Shown here piece by piece: positions 18,051 through 24,697 of a stretch of DNA of 41,585 nt. Positions within the stretch are counted from its first letter, which is position 1; every line of letters starts with the position of its first letter. The translations under genes were made by a program, and so were the position numbers. The notes beneath the pieces were generated by a model. That model saw nothing but the letters and a program-made list of their open reading frames with translations. It ran no database searches and was not told where the DNA came from. Source of the stretch: SAR116 cluster bacterium AG-325-I21 (lineage in GTDB: Bacteria; Pseudomonadota; Alphaproteobacteria; Puniceispirillales; Puniceispirillaceae); the NCBI GenBank assembly GCA_003282865.1, contig QBYK01000014.1, forward strand, positions 1 through 41,585, given 5' to 3'.

Positions 18051-18201
18051 GGCTGGAATGGTTGACCGATTTATCTTTTCTGGTACTTTATAACGGCTGT
18101 TCTCCCCATGCATTCTAGCAAATTCGACACTAAGATAATTTAGCGTGGTATATGGCAATTGAATTAGAAAGTGAAATTAATTATCTCGCATTGGCTCGTA
18201 C
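18051..18201 (+). repeat. Right boundary repeat (intact cysQ promoter and 5' end)
   Basis: Right-hand partner of the repeat at 4448-4598, gap-free at offset 13603 and about two thirds identical overall. The 21-base core at 18067-18087 differs from 4464-4484 at a single position. Here the repeat leads into a complete cysQ gene. Confidence 0.75.
18062..18089 (+). promoter_or_regulatory. Candidate cysQ promoter
   Basis: TTGACC (18062-18067) and TACTTT (18084-18089) are separated by 16 bases. Both boxes lie in the part best conserved between the two boundary repeats (the left copy has TTGAGC and TACTCC), whereas the following leader has drifted to about half identity. That conservation supports a promoter role. 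Confidence 0.45.
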
Positions 18202-18976
18202 ACTAGTTAATCCAGTGCGAGAGGCGGGCCAGGCTATCATGGATATTTACCAGCTCGGTGCATCTGCAAACATAAAGGATGATGGCAGCCCGGTATCCAA
18301 AGCTGACCTGGCTTCAGAGGCGATCTTATTACCTGCGATATCAGTTGTAGCACCAGCTATTCAAATTGTTTCCGAAGAAAATGCTACCAGTCATGGATTT
18401 GCAGTTACTGACCGCTTTTTTTTGGTTGACCCGCTAGATGGTACAAAAGAATTTTTAAAGGCAGATAATAAAGGTGCATTCACTGTCAACATCGGCCTTG
18501 TCAAGGATGAGGTGCCTGTGATGGGCGTCGTTTATGCCCCGGCTTTAGACCGACTTTTTTTTGGTGCGCAGGATGCAGGCGCGTTTGAAATGCACGGAAA
18601 TGTTTGCCGCAAGATTGAAGTCCGGAAGCCGCCTGCAGACGGTTGGACTGCGGTCGCCAGTGAGTCTCATCGAGATAAGGCTACCAATGATTGGTTGCAA
18701 GCCCATGGTATTGGCAACACCATTGCAATTGGGTCATCTTTAAAATTTTGTTTGATTGCTGCCGGTGAAGCGGATGCCTATCCTCGGTATGGTCCAACAA
18801 TGGAGTGGGACACGGCTGCGGCGGATGCTATATTGCGAGCTGCGGGTGGCAGCGTTTTGACCGCGAATGGACACGTGCTCGGTTATGGTAAACCGGGCTA
18901 TCGTAATACTTCGTTTTTTGCCTTTGGTCGTGGATCACCTGCTTTATTCCAAAAGAAGATACTCTATGATTATTGA
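18152..18976 (+). CDS. cysQ: 3'(2'),5'-bisphosphate nucleotidase CysQ
   Basis: A 274-residue inositol-monophosphatase-family enzyme that removes the 3' phosphate of PAP from sulfate assimilation. Metal ligands are visible in SEENA (EE at 75-76), VDPLDGTKEF (93-101) and WDTAAADAIL in the C-terminal part. Length is normal. The ATG has no clear ribosome site. A second, truncated copy of its promoter and first codons lies at the other end of the island. Its last 11 bases overlap the start of ligJ, suggesting joint translation although the functions look unrelated. Confidence 0.9.
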   Translation: MAIELESEINYLALARTLVNPVREAGQAIMDIYQLGASANIKDDGSPVSKADLASEAILLPAISVVAPAIQIVSEENATSHGFAVTDRFFLVDPLDGTKEFLKADNKGAFTVNIGLVKDEVPVMGVVYAPALDRLFFGAQDAGAFEMHGNVCRKIEVRKPPADGWTAVASESHRDKATNDWLQAHGIGNTIAIGSSLKFCLIAAGEADAYPRYGPTMEWDTAAADAILRAAGGSVLTANGHVLGYGKPGYRNTSFFAFGRGSPALFQKKILYDY

Positions 18977-19976
18977 TTGTCACGGCCATTACACAACAAC
19001 ACCACCCCAGATCGAGGCCTATCGCAATAAACAGCGTGCCCTTCTGGCTAAGGACCAAAATCACATGTTTGTAAAGGGGCACGTAACAATTTCGGATGAT
19101 GAAATCCGTGACTCTATCGTCAATAACCAGTTGAAATTACAAAAAGACCGGGGCACTGATGTCACCATTTTTTCACCTCGGGCCAGCTGGATGGGGCAGG
19201 ATCTTGGCAATGCAAGTACATCAGCAGCGTGGACCGGGATTTGTAATGACTTGATCCGCCGTGTGTGTGATCTCTTTCCTAGAAATTTCGCACCAGTATG
19301 CCAACTGCCACAAAGCCCCGGGACATCACTTGACGCCAGCATCAAAGAATTAACGCGTTGTGTTGAGGAAATGGGGTTCATCGGCTGTAATCTGAATCCC
19401 GACCCATCTGGCGGGTTTTGGAAAGATCCTCGCCTAAGTGACAGGTATTGGTATCCATTCTATGAAAAAATGATTGAACTAGGTGTGCCAGCAATGATCC
19501 ATGTTTCAGGTGCGTGCCAGCATTCGGTGGACACAACATCCAGTTTTTATCTTGGGGCTGATACAACGGCATTTACCCAGCTTTTATTTTCAGATGTTTT
19601 TATTGATTTTCCAGATTTGAAATTGATCATTCCCCATGGGGGTGGTGCGGTCCCATATCATTGGGGTCGGTTCCGTGGCATCGCTCAAGATCGTGGCCTT
19701 GGTGACCTTGATGAGCGAGTGCTTGGCAATATTTATTTCGACACATGCGTTTATCATCAGCTTGGCATTGACCTGTTGCTCGATGTCATCCCCAGCAAAA
19801 ACATTCTTTTTGCATCCGAGATGATTGGTGCAGTACGTGGTATTGACCCCAGGACTGGCCATTATTACGATGATACCAAAAGGTACATTGATGAGAATAA
19901 AGCTCTTGACTCCGCGGCCAAACAAGCGATTTTTGAGGGTAATGCGCGGCGTGTTTTCAGCCGATTAAACCTGTAA
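18966..19976 (+). CDS. ligJ: 4-oxalomesaconate hydratase (LigJ family amidohydrolase)
   Basis: A 336-residue metal-dependent enzyme of the amidohydrolase superfamily. It hydrates 4-oxalomesaconate to 4-carboxy-4-hydroxy-2-oxoadipate in the protocatechuate 4,5-cleavage and gallate pathways. It starts IIDCHGHYTT with metal ligands H6 and H8, and keeps NLNPDPSGG, MIHVSG, PHGGGAVPYHWGRFRG, FDTCVYHQ and FASEMIGAVRGIDPRTG. These match Sphingobium LigJ as I remember it, almost word for word. I place the start at ATG 18966; an upstream in-frame start at 18867 would add 33 unmatched residues inside cysQ. No other lig genes are in the window. Confidence 0.85.
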   Translation: MIIDCHGHYTTTPPQIEAYRNKQRALLAKDQNHMFVKGHVTISDDEIRDSIVNNQLKLQKDRGTDVTIFSPRASWMGQDLGNASTSAAWTGICNDLIRRVCDLFPRNFAPVCQLPQSPGTSLDASIKELTRCVEEMGFIGCNLNPDPSGGFWKDPRLSDRYWYPFYEKMIELGVPAMIHVSGACQHSVDTTSSFYLGADTTAFTQLLFSDVFIDFPDLKLIIPHGGGAVPYHWGRFRGIAQDRGLGDLDERVLGNIYFDTCVYHQLGIDLLLDVIPSKNILFASEMIGAVRGIDPRTGHYYDDTKRYIDENKALDSAAKQAIFEGNARRVFSRLNL

Positions 19977-19985
19977 AAGTCAAAG

Positions 19986-20603
19986 CTAGCTGCTGAAATA
20001 ATGCGCTTCGATGGACCGACAAAGTTTGTGATAAATTGGTAGGTGCATCTCTTGAATTTGAGCTACATCATCAGATGGAACGTCAATTAGAACATCGCAA
20101 TGTGGGGCTAGTAGACCGCCACCCTCCCCGGTAAGTCCAATCACGGTTATCCGCTTTGCCCGTGCAACCTTGGCGGCCAGTACCACGTTTTTAGAATTGC
20201 CGGATGTCGATATGGCAAGCAAGGTATCGCCAGCAATGCCAAGCCCCCATATTTGTTGTGCAAAGATGATTTCAGTATCAAGATCATTCGCTATGGCCGT
20301 AATTAAGGATGAATGGCTGATAAGCGATAAAGCTGGCAGGCCATATTGAAGTTTCTTACCAAGAAAAACTGCATCTTCGCCACAGGTTTTGGCTAAATGG
20401 TTTTGATCGGCAGATGATAATGATCTTGGCAAATAAAAGCCCTTCATTAATTCGCCGACAATATGTTCACAATCGGCCGCGCTTCCACCATTGCCGCAAA
20501 TCATCAATTTGCCCCCAGTGTCATAGCAGGCAATCAGCCTCTCAACAGCCGCGTTAATTTTGCTCCGCTGGCTGCGATCGCTAAAACTTTCCTGCTTACT
20601 CAT
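19986..20603 (-). CDS. gmhA: SIS-domain phosphoheptose isomerase (GmhA-like)
   Basis: A 205-residue sugar isomerase domain protein. GNGGSAADCEH at 37-47, HIVGELMKGF and the STSGNSKNVV loop are typical of sedoheptulose-7-phosphate isomerase, the first step of ADP-heptose synthesis for lipopolysaccharide core. AAGGGG lies upstream of the ATG. The related DnaA-binding protein DiaA shares the fold and is a possible alternative. It stands alone, convergent with ligJ and 90 bases after... upstream of the pantothenate genes, which lie beyond its start on the same strand. Confidence 0.82.
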   Translation of the reverse strand: MSKQESFSDRSQRSKINAAVERLIACYDTGGKLMICGNGGSAADCEHIVGELMKGFYLPRSLSSADQNHLAKTCGEDAVFLGKKLQYGLPALSLISHSSLITAIANDLDTEIIFAQQIWGLGIAGDTLLAISTSGNSKNVVLAAKVARAKRITVIGLTGEGGGLLAPHCDVLIDVPSDDVAQIQEMHLPIYHKLCRSIEAHYFSS

Positions 20604-20692
20604 CCGGGTCCCCTTGAAAACATCGGTAGGCCAATTCCCCTAAGGAAATTATATTATTAGGATATCGAAGTAAAAGTGCAATTAATACCCTG

Positions 20693-21529
20693 CTATCCTA
20701 TAGCACAATTATCAATTAATCTGGTTGAACCGAGCCATATAGCGACAAAAATTCGGCTAGTGGCTGTTGGTTTCTCGCAAGGTTGGAAATCATCTGGCTG
20801 GCGAAGATCAAAATAGTCAATCTTACCAAATCCGGCTTTTTGCAGCTGGTCTTTTGCTTGACAAATTGCGGTATTAATGTCTCTTCCACCATCAATTAGC
20901 GCACGGGTGGTTTGCATTTGGGCATAGATCTGCGGGGCAAGGCGACGCTGTGCCGAGGTTAAGTATTGATTGCGCGATGACAGGGCTAGCCCATCTGCCT
21001 CGCGGATTGTTGGATGTGCTAATATGCCGATGTTCATATCAAGATCGCGAACCATTTGGCGAATAACTGCAAGTTGTTGAAAATCCTTTTCACCAAAAAT
21101 CGCAAAATCAGCAGGAATATGGTTGAACAGTTTGGACACAACCGTGGCGACACCAGGGAAAAAATGTGGTCTCGCCTCTCCTTCCATTGGCAGTGCAACC
21201 CCGCTTGGAATGATATTAGTAGCATGGGCGGCATCATAGATGCCGTTGGGTGCATAGATGACATCACACCCACCCTCAGCAGCAATGACATCAAAGTCAG
21301 TATCAATTGTGCGGGGATAACTATCAAAATCCTCATCAGTTCCAAATTGTGTGGGGTTTACATAGATGCTGACAACAACACGTGCAGCGGTTTTGCGTGC
21401 CCTCTCAATCAGTGCTAAATGTCCCCGATGGATGTTGCCCATAGTAGGGACAAGACATACCGTTTCACCTGATCCTTGCCATGCTTTTGTGACCGCAATC
21501 ATATCAGTCTTTTTATGCAGAATTTTCAT
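20693..21529 (-). CDS. panC: Pantoate-beta-alanine ligase
   Basis: A 278-residue ATP-dependent ligase joining pantoate and beta-alanine to make pantothenate. PTMGNIHRGH (28-37) carries the HIGH-like nucleotide motif; VNPTQFG, PGVATVVSKLFN, FGEKDFQQL and READGLALSSRN bind substrate and ATP. The start is ATG 21529 with GGGAG about five bases upstream. The longer frame from 21598 would overlap panB by 50 bases and add unmatched residues. It lies 19 bases after panB, forming a panBC operon. Confidence 0.95.
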   Translation of the reverse strand: MKILHKKTDMIAVTKAWQGSGETVCLVPTMGNIHRGHLALIERARKTAARVVVSIYVNPTQFGTDEDFDSYPRTIDTDFDVIAAEGGCDVIYAPNGIYDAAHATNIIPSGVALPMEGEARPHFFPGVATVVSKLFNHIPADFAIFGEKDFQQLAVIRQMVRDLDMNIGILAHPTIREADGLALSSRNQYLTSAQRRLAPQIYAQMQTTRALIDGGRDINTAICQAKDQLQKAGFGKIDYFDLRQPDDFQPCEKPTATSRIFVAIWLGSTRLIDNCAIG

Positions 21530-21548
21530 GTAGCTCCCTTGCTGCTCG

Positions 21549-22358
21549 CTAAATCTTCTTTGGTAAAAAAAGATGATCTTTGGCTGGAAAGCTGCCATCG
21601 ATCACAGCTGCGCAGTAGCATTCTGCAGCGCCCGAGATTTCATCTTGCAGGTTAGTAAATTTACGAACAAATTTTGGTGTAAATGCGTCATAAAGGCCAA
21701 GCATGTCATCTGTCACAAGAATTTGCCCGTCACAGGCTGCGGATGCCCCAATTCCAATAGTGAGCACTTTAGATGATTTTGCAATCGACGCTGCAACAGG
21801 CTCAACAATGCCTTCCATGACAATGCCAAAAACACCGGCCTCAGCAAGCACATTTGAGTCGTTATGCAATTGACTAGCTTCATTAGCGGTATGACCTTTA
21901 ATGCGAAAGGCCATTCCCGCCATCGTGCGCTGCGGTAATAGCCCAATATGTCCCAGAACGGGGATACCAGATTCAACGAGGCATTTTACATGGGGCGCGA
22001 AGTCAGCTCCACCCTCAAGCTTAACCGCATCAGCACCAGTCTTAGTCATGATTTCATTGGCGGTAACCGATGCTTGTTTTGGACTATTTTCATAGCTGCC
22101 TGATGGCAAATCAATTACGACAAGAGCTGATTTCCGCCGACGCATAACGGCCTGACCATGCCGGATCATCATGTTAAGATCTACATTTTGCGTAGTTTCC
22201 ATTCCGTAGACAACCATCCCAACTGAGTCTCCCACAAGAAGCATATCGCAATGTGGATCAAGTGCATTTGCCATGGGCGCACTATAAGCGGTCAGGCAAA
22301 CAATCTTGCGCTGGCCCTTTAGAGCAACAAAGTTATTGATCGTGGGTTTTCCAAGCAT
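21549..22358 (-). CDS. panB: 3-methyl-2-oxobutanoate hydroxymethyltransferase
   Basis: A 269-residue TIM-barrel enzyme transferring a hydroxymethyl group from methylene-tetrahydrofolate to ketoisovalerate, giving ketopantoate. LVGDSVGMV (41-49) binds the metal with LPSGSYE, the catalytic Glu is E182 in VMEGIVEP, and TIGIGAS and CDGQILVTDDMLGL follow. Length is typical. It is the first gene of the panBC unit, divergent from the BKACE gene across a 300-base gap. Confidence 0.95.
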   Translation of the reverse strand: MLGKPTINNFVALKGQRKIVCLTAYSAPMANALDPHCDMLLVGDSVGMVVYGMETTQNVDLNMMIRHGQAVMRRRKSALVVIDLPSGSYENSPKQASVTANEIMTKTGADAVKLEGGADFAPHVKCLVESGIPVLGHIGLLPQRTMAGMAFRIKGHTANEASQLHNDSNVLAEAGVFGIVMEGIVEPVAASIAKSSKVLTIGIGASAACDGQILVTDDMLGLYDAFTPKFVRKFTNLQDEISGAAECYCAAVIDGSFPAKDHLFLPKKI

Positions 22359-22658
22359 AGAGTTAATCTCATTACAAGTGAGGATGTCTGGGTCACTCTC
22401 TATTAACTAAAGCAAATCATTGAATAGACGGCTACGGGTAACATATATTCCCCTTGCTAGCGATAGATTTTTATCATGTTGCCTGTTGGGCTTGTCACTT
22501 GACCTAAACCTTGCCGATGCTAGCATAAAGAGACAAATTTTTTATGTGAAAATGCAATTTGCTCTGGTCAAATGTAGCCGGTGAATTGTGATATGAGTTT
22601 TTTCTGGTTAATAGGCAACCCTCTGGCACAAGCTTGTTTCTATTTTATAAGGACCATC
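22359..22658. promoter_or_regulatory. Divergent intergenic region panB / BKACE
   Basis: This 300-base gap must hold promoters for both genes. On the plus strand TTGACC (22499-22504) and TAGCAT (22521-22526) are 16 bases apart and could drive the BKACE gene, leaving a leader of about 125 bases. AAGGA at 22649-22653 is the ribosome site of the downstream gene. I see no RNA gene or strong hairpin. Confidence 0.4.
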
Positions 22659-23465
22659 ATGACCCATCCAACAATCATCATGGCTGCACCAAACGGTGCA
22701 CGTAAAGTTAAAACTGATCATCCGGCATTGCCGGTAACCATTGCGGAAACAATTGCCGCTGCCAAGGAATGCCATGCGGCTGGTGCTAGCATACTGCATG
22801 CGCATGTGCGCGATGATGATGGTAAGCACCTTCTTGACTCAGGGCGGTACCAAACTTTGTTAGAAGGGTTACGGACCGAAGTACCAAATATGCTAGTTCA
22901 GATCACAACCGAGGCGGTTGGCATTTATACCCCTCAGCAGCAGTCCAAATTGGTTTTTGATTTGAAACCAGATTTTGTGTCTGTTGGATTTCGTGAAATG
23001 ATTGGTGATGGTAGTCAAGTGGCGCGCGATCATGCCGCCCATTTTTATCACCATAGCCTGGATAGTCGAATTCATATTCAGCATATCTTATATGATGTTG
23101 ATGATCTTGCCCGGTTTCGAAAGGCGATGGCAGGCGGCATTCTGCCAAAATCTCGCCCACATGTGTTGCTAGTTCTGGGCCGCTACAGCGGTAATTTCCA
23201 GTCTGATCCCAGAGAAATTGATCCGTTTATTGCTGATGGGCTGCCGGATATGGCAAGCTGGTCAATATGCGCTTTTGGCTATCGTGAATTTGATGTGATG
23301 ATTGAGGCTATTAAAAATGGCGGCAACTGTCGGGTTGGATTTGAGAACAATCTTCACTTAAAGGATGGAACGCTGGCTTTAACAAGTGCTGATCTTGTGC
23401 GGCAACTTGCAGATGCCTGTCAACCGGCAACACGAGGGGAAACGCTGGAAATATTCTCCCTGTAG
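22659..23465 (+). CDS. BKACE family beta-keto acid cleavage enzyme (DUF849)
   Basis: A 268-residue TIM-barrel metalloenzyme. The family condenses a beta-keto acid with acetyl-CoA and cleaves it to acetoacetate and a new acyl-CoA. ILHAHVRDDDG supplies metal ligands H47 and H49, and GFENNL the third ligand E229. The residue after that glutamate, usually Asp in GLEDN-type members, is Asn (N230) here. ATG 22659, with AAGGA five bases upstream, is the likely start. A longer frame from 22581 adds 26 residues without family match. Known members act on 3-keto-5-aminohexanoate, dehydrocarnitine and similar; substrate unknown here. Confidence 0.82.
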   Translation: MTHPTIIMAAPNGARKVKTDHPALPVTIAETIAAAKECHAAGASILHAHVRDDDGKHLLDSGRYQTLLEGLRTEVPNMLVQITTEAVGIYTPQQQSKLVFDLKPDFVSVGFREMIGDGSQVARDHAAHFYHHSLDSRIHIQHILYDVDDLARFRKAMAGGILPKSRPHVLLVLGRYSGNFQSDPREIDPFIADGLPDMASWSICAFGYREFDVMIEAIKNGGNCRVGFENNLHLKDGTLALTSADLVRQLADACQPATRGETLEIFSL

Positions 23466-23502
23466 CCACGGCCGCCCTTTCAATCCTTTTCTTTAAAGCT
23501 AA

Positions 23503-23556
23503 CTATTCTGCGACTTGCTGTTCCCAGAATTCCATAGGTGGGCAGCTACAAATTAA
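23503..23556 (-). pseudogene. gcvP: Detached GcvP C-terminal tail after an in-frame TGA
   Basis: Directly after the TGA that ends the gcv chimera (23557-23559), the same frame continues LICSCPPMEFWEQQVAE and then TAG. This matches the conserved GcvP end, where GDR is normally followed by N, L, V or I, C, S or T, C, P, P. The sequence therefore carries a premature stop 17 codons before the original end. Confidence 0.75.
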
Positions 23557-24219
23557 TCAACGATCGCCAAGTGCATTATTGTCTCGGTTAACTGGCGGCC
23601 AGTATTTATTTTTCTGTTGATTGCCTTCAGGGTCTCCAGCCTGTTTTCGGCTATAGGGATGGGTGCAGACATCCTGCATTATATCATCGGAAGTATGCGG
23701 TGCATTCACCAGTGGATTGTCGTCTCGCGGCCAGACTCCAATGGCAACATTATTAATTTCATTAGCAATAGCAATCATCGCATCACAGAACCTATCTATC
23801 TCGGCAAGTGACTCAGACTCTGTTGGCTCAATCATTAATGTGCCGGCCACAGGAAATGACATCGTTGGGGCATGAAAACCGTAATCGATAAGGCGCTTGG
23901 CAATATCTTGATTGGTAATGCTATTGGCACCCTGAATTTGGCGTATGTCAATGCTACATTCATGGGCAACGCGGCCACTGCGTCCGGTGTATAAAATCGG
24001 ATATGCATCGCTCAGACGGTGAGCAGTATAGTTTGCAGAAAGAATAGCTGATGCTGTTGCGGTTGCCAGACCATCCGGTCCCATCATACGAATATAGGCA
24101 TAAGTGATAGGCAGAATGCCGGTAGAATATTGCACTGGAATATTCCAGCCAGCAAACGGCATCATGCGCGCGCCATAGGCAACGTGGAAATCATAAAGTG
24201 GGGTTCGTTTGAGGTCCAC
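23557..24219 (-). pseudogene. gcvT'-'gcvP in-frame deletion chimera (glycine cleavage system remnant)
   Basis: A 220-residue frame. About the first 35 residues ([18 protein letters not shown], then PFAGW and PVQYSTGIL) are the start of the aminomethyltransferase GcvT. From [11 protein letters not shown] onward it is the C-terminal part of glycine dehydrogenase GcvP, including [30 protein letters not shown] and EPTESES. The rest of gcvT, all of gcvH and most of gcvP, including the PLP-lysine region, are absent. GTG 24219 is the start, with AAAGGA eight bases upstream. An upstream GTG at 24273 lies in the riboswitch hairpin. The tandem glycine riboswitch sits directly upstream. The product cannot be either enzyme; deletion in the genome or a collapsed assembly would both explain it. 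Confidence 0.8.
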
Positions 24220-24247
24220 TGGTCTAATCCTTTGGCTCCACGTTAGA

Positions 24248-24275
24248 GGGTGAATACCAATGTTGGCATTCACCC
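24248..24275 (-). promoter_or_regulatory. Expression-platform hairpin of the glycine riboswitch
   Basis: In the RNA, GGGUGAAUGCC pairs with GGUAUUCACCC (11 bp, one G-U, six-base loop) between the second aptamer and the ribosome site AAAGGA. No U tract follows, so translational control or an attenuated terminator is more likely than a standard intrinsic terminator. Confidence 0.55.
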
Positions 24276-24520
24276 CGTCTGTCGCGGAACCTGAGAGATT
24301 AGCCGGTCCAAGCCAAGGTTTGAGCTACCTCGTTTTGTTAATTGAACCGGATACTATCGGGCCCAATTCCTCGCCAGTTTTCCCCGTCGGTGGACACTGC
24401 CGTGTCACTTTCCAGAGTGCTCACATGAAAGAGTACGTTTACCTGAGAGTTTCTGGGGGTTTTGCTCCTACGGTGTTGCCAAAGTGGTGCGATTTCCACT
24501 GACATGCTCTCCCCTCTCAT
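24276..24520 (-). promoter_or_regulatory. Tandem glycine riboswitch
   Basis: Two aptamer copies on the minus strand. Each ends with the hallmark CTCTCAGGT (complement at 24441-24449 and 24289-24297), 152 bases apart. The first opens with GGGAGAG and holds ACCGTAGGAGCAAAA; the second opens with CTCTGGAAAG, holds ACCGACGGGGAAAA and closes with GACAGACGGGG. This is the usual cooperative glycine sensor that turns on gcv operons. The aptamers look intact although the gene behind them is a remnant. Confidence 0.9.
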
Positions 24521-24615
24521 GTTTGGAACTTTTTTAAATTAAGGTATTTTTCAGTGCGGGGCAAGCCGCTGAACTAAAGAGACTTTATGAATCTAAAAAG
24601 GATTGGAAAATGTAC

Positions 24616-24646
24616 TTGAGAAACCGCCTGCTTATACTCATATAAT
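24616..24646 (+). promoter_or_regulatory. Candidate promoter of the M3 peptidase gene
   Basis: A perfect TATAAT at 24641-24646 lies 51 bases before the peptidase ATG, with TTGAGA at 24616-24621 (spacing 19, slightly long). The rest of 24521-24615 is the leader-side promoter region of the riboswitch transcript, where I see no clear boxes. Confidence 0.45.
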
Positions 24647-24697
24647 CATAAACGAATTTCGTTTCTACGGCACACGCCAGAAGAGTGAAAGGTCGAC

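Noticed and set aside
22585-22610. Third copy of the boundary repeat core
   Set aside because: Only a short TTTTTTCTGGT match; the surrounding bases do not align with the cysQ-derived repeats.
23557-23559. TGA as selenocysteine or recoded tryptophan codon
   Set aside because: The expected residue there is Asn, neighbouring genes use TGA as a normal stop, and no selenocysteine element is evident.
24220-24273. GTG 24273 as start of the gcv chimera
   Set aside because: It lies within the riboswitch hairpin arm and adds 18 residues without GcvT similarity; GTG 24219 has a proper ribosome site.
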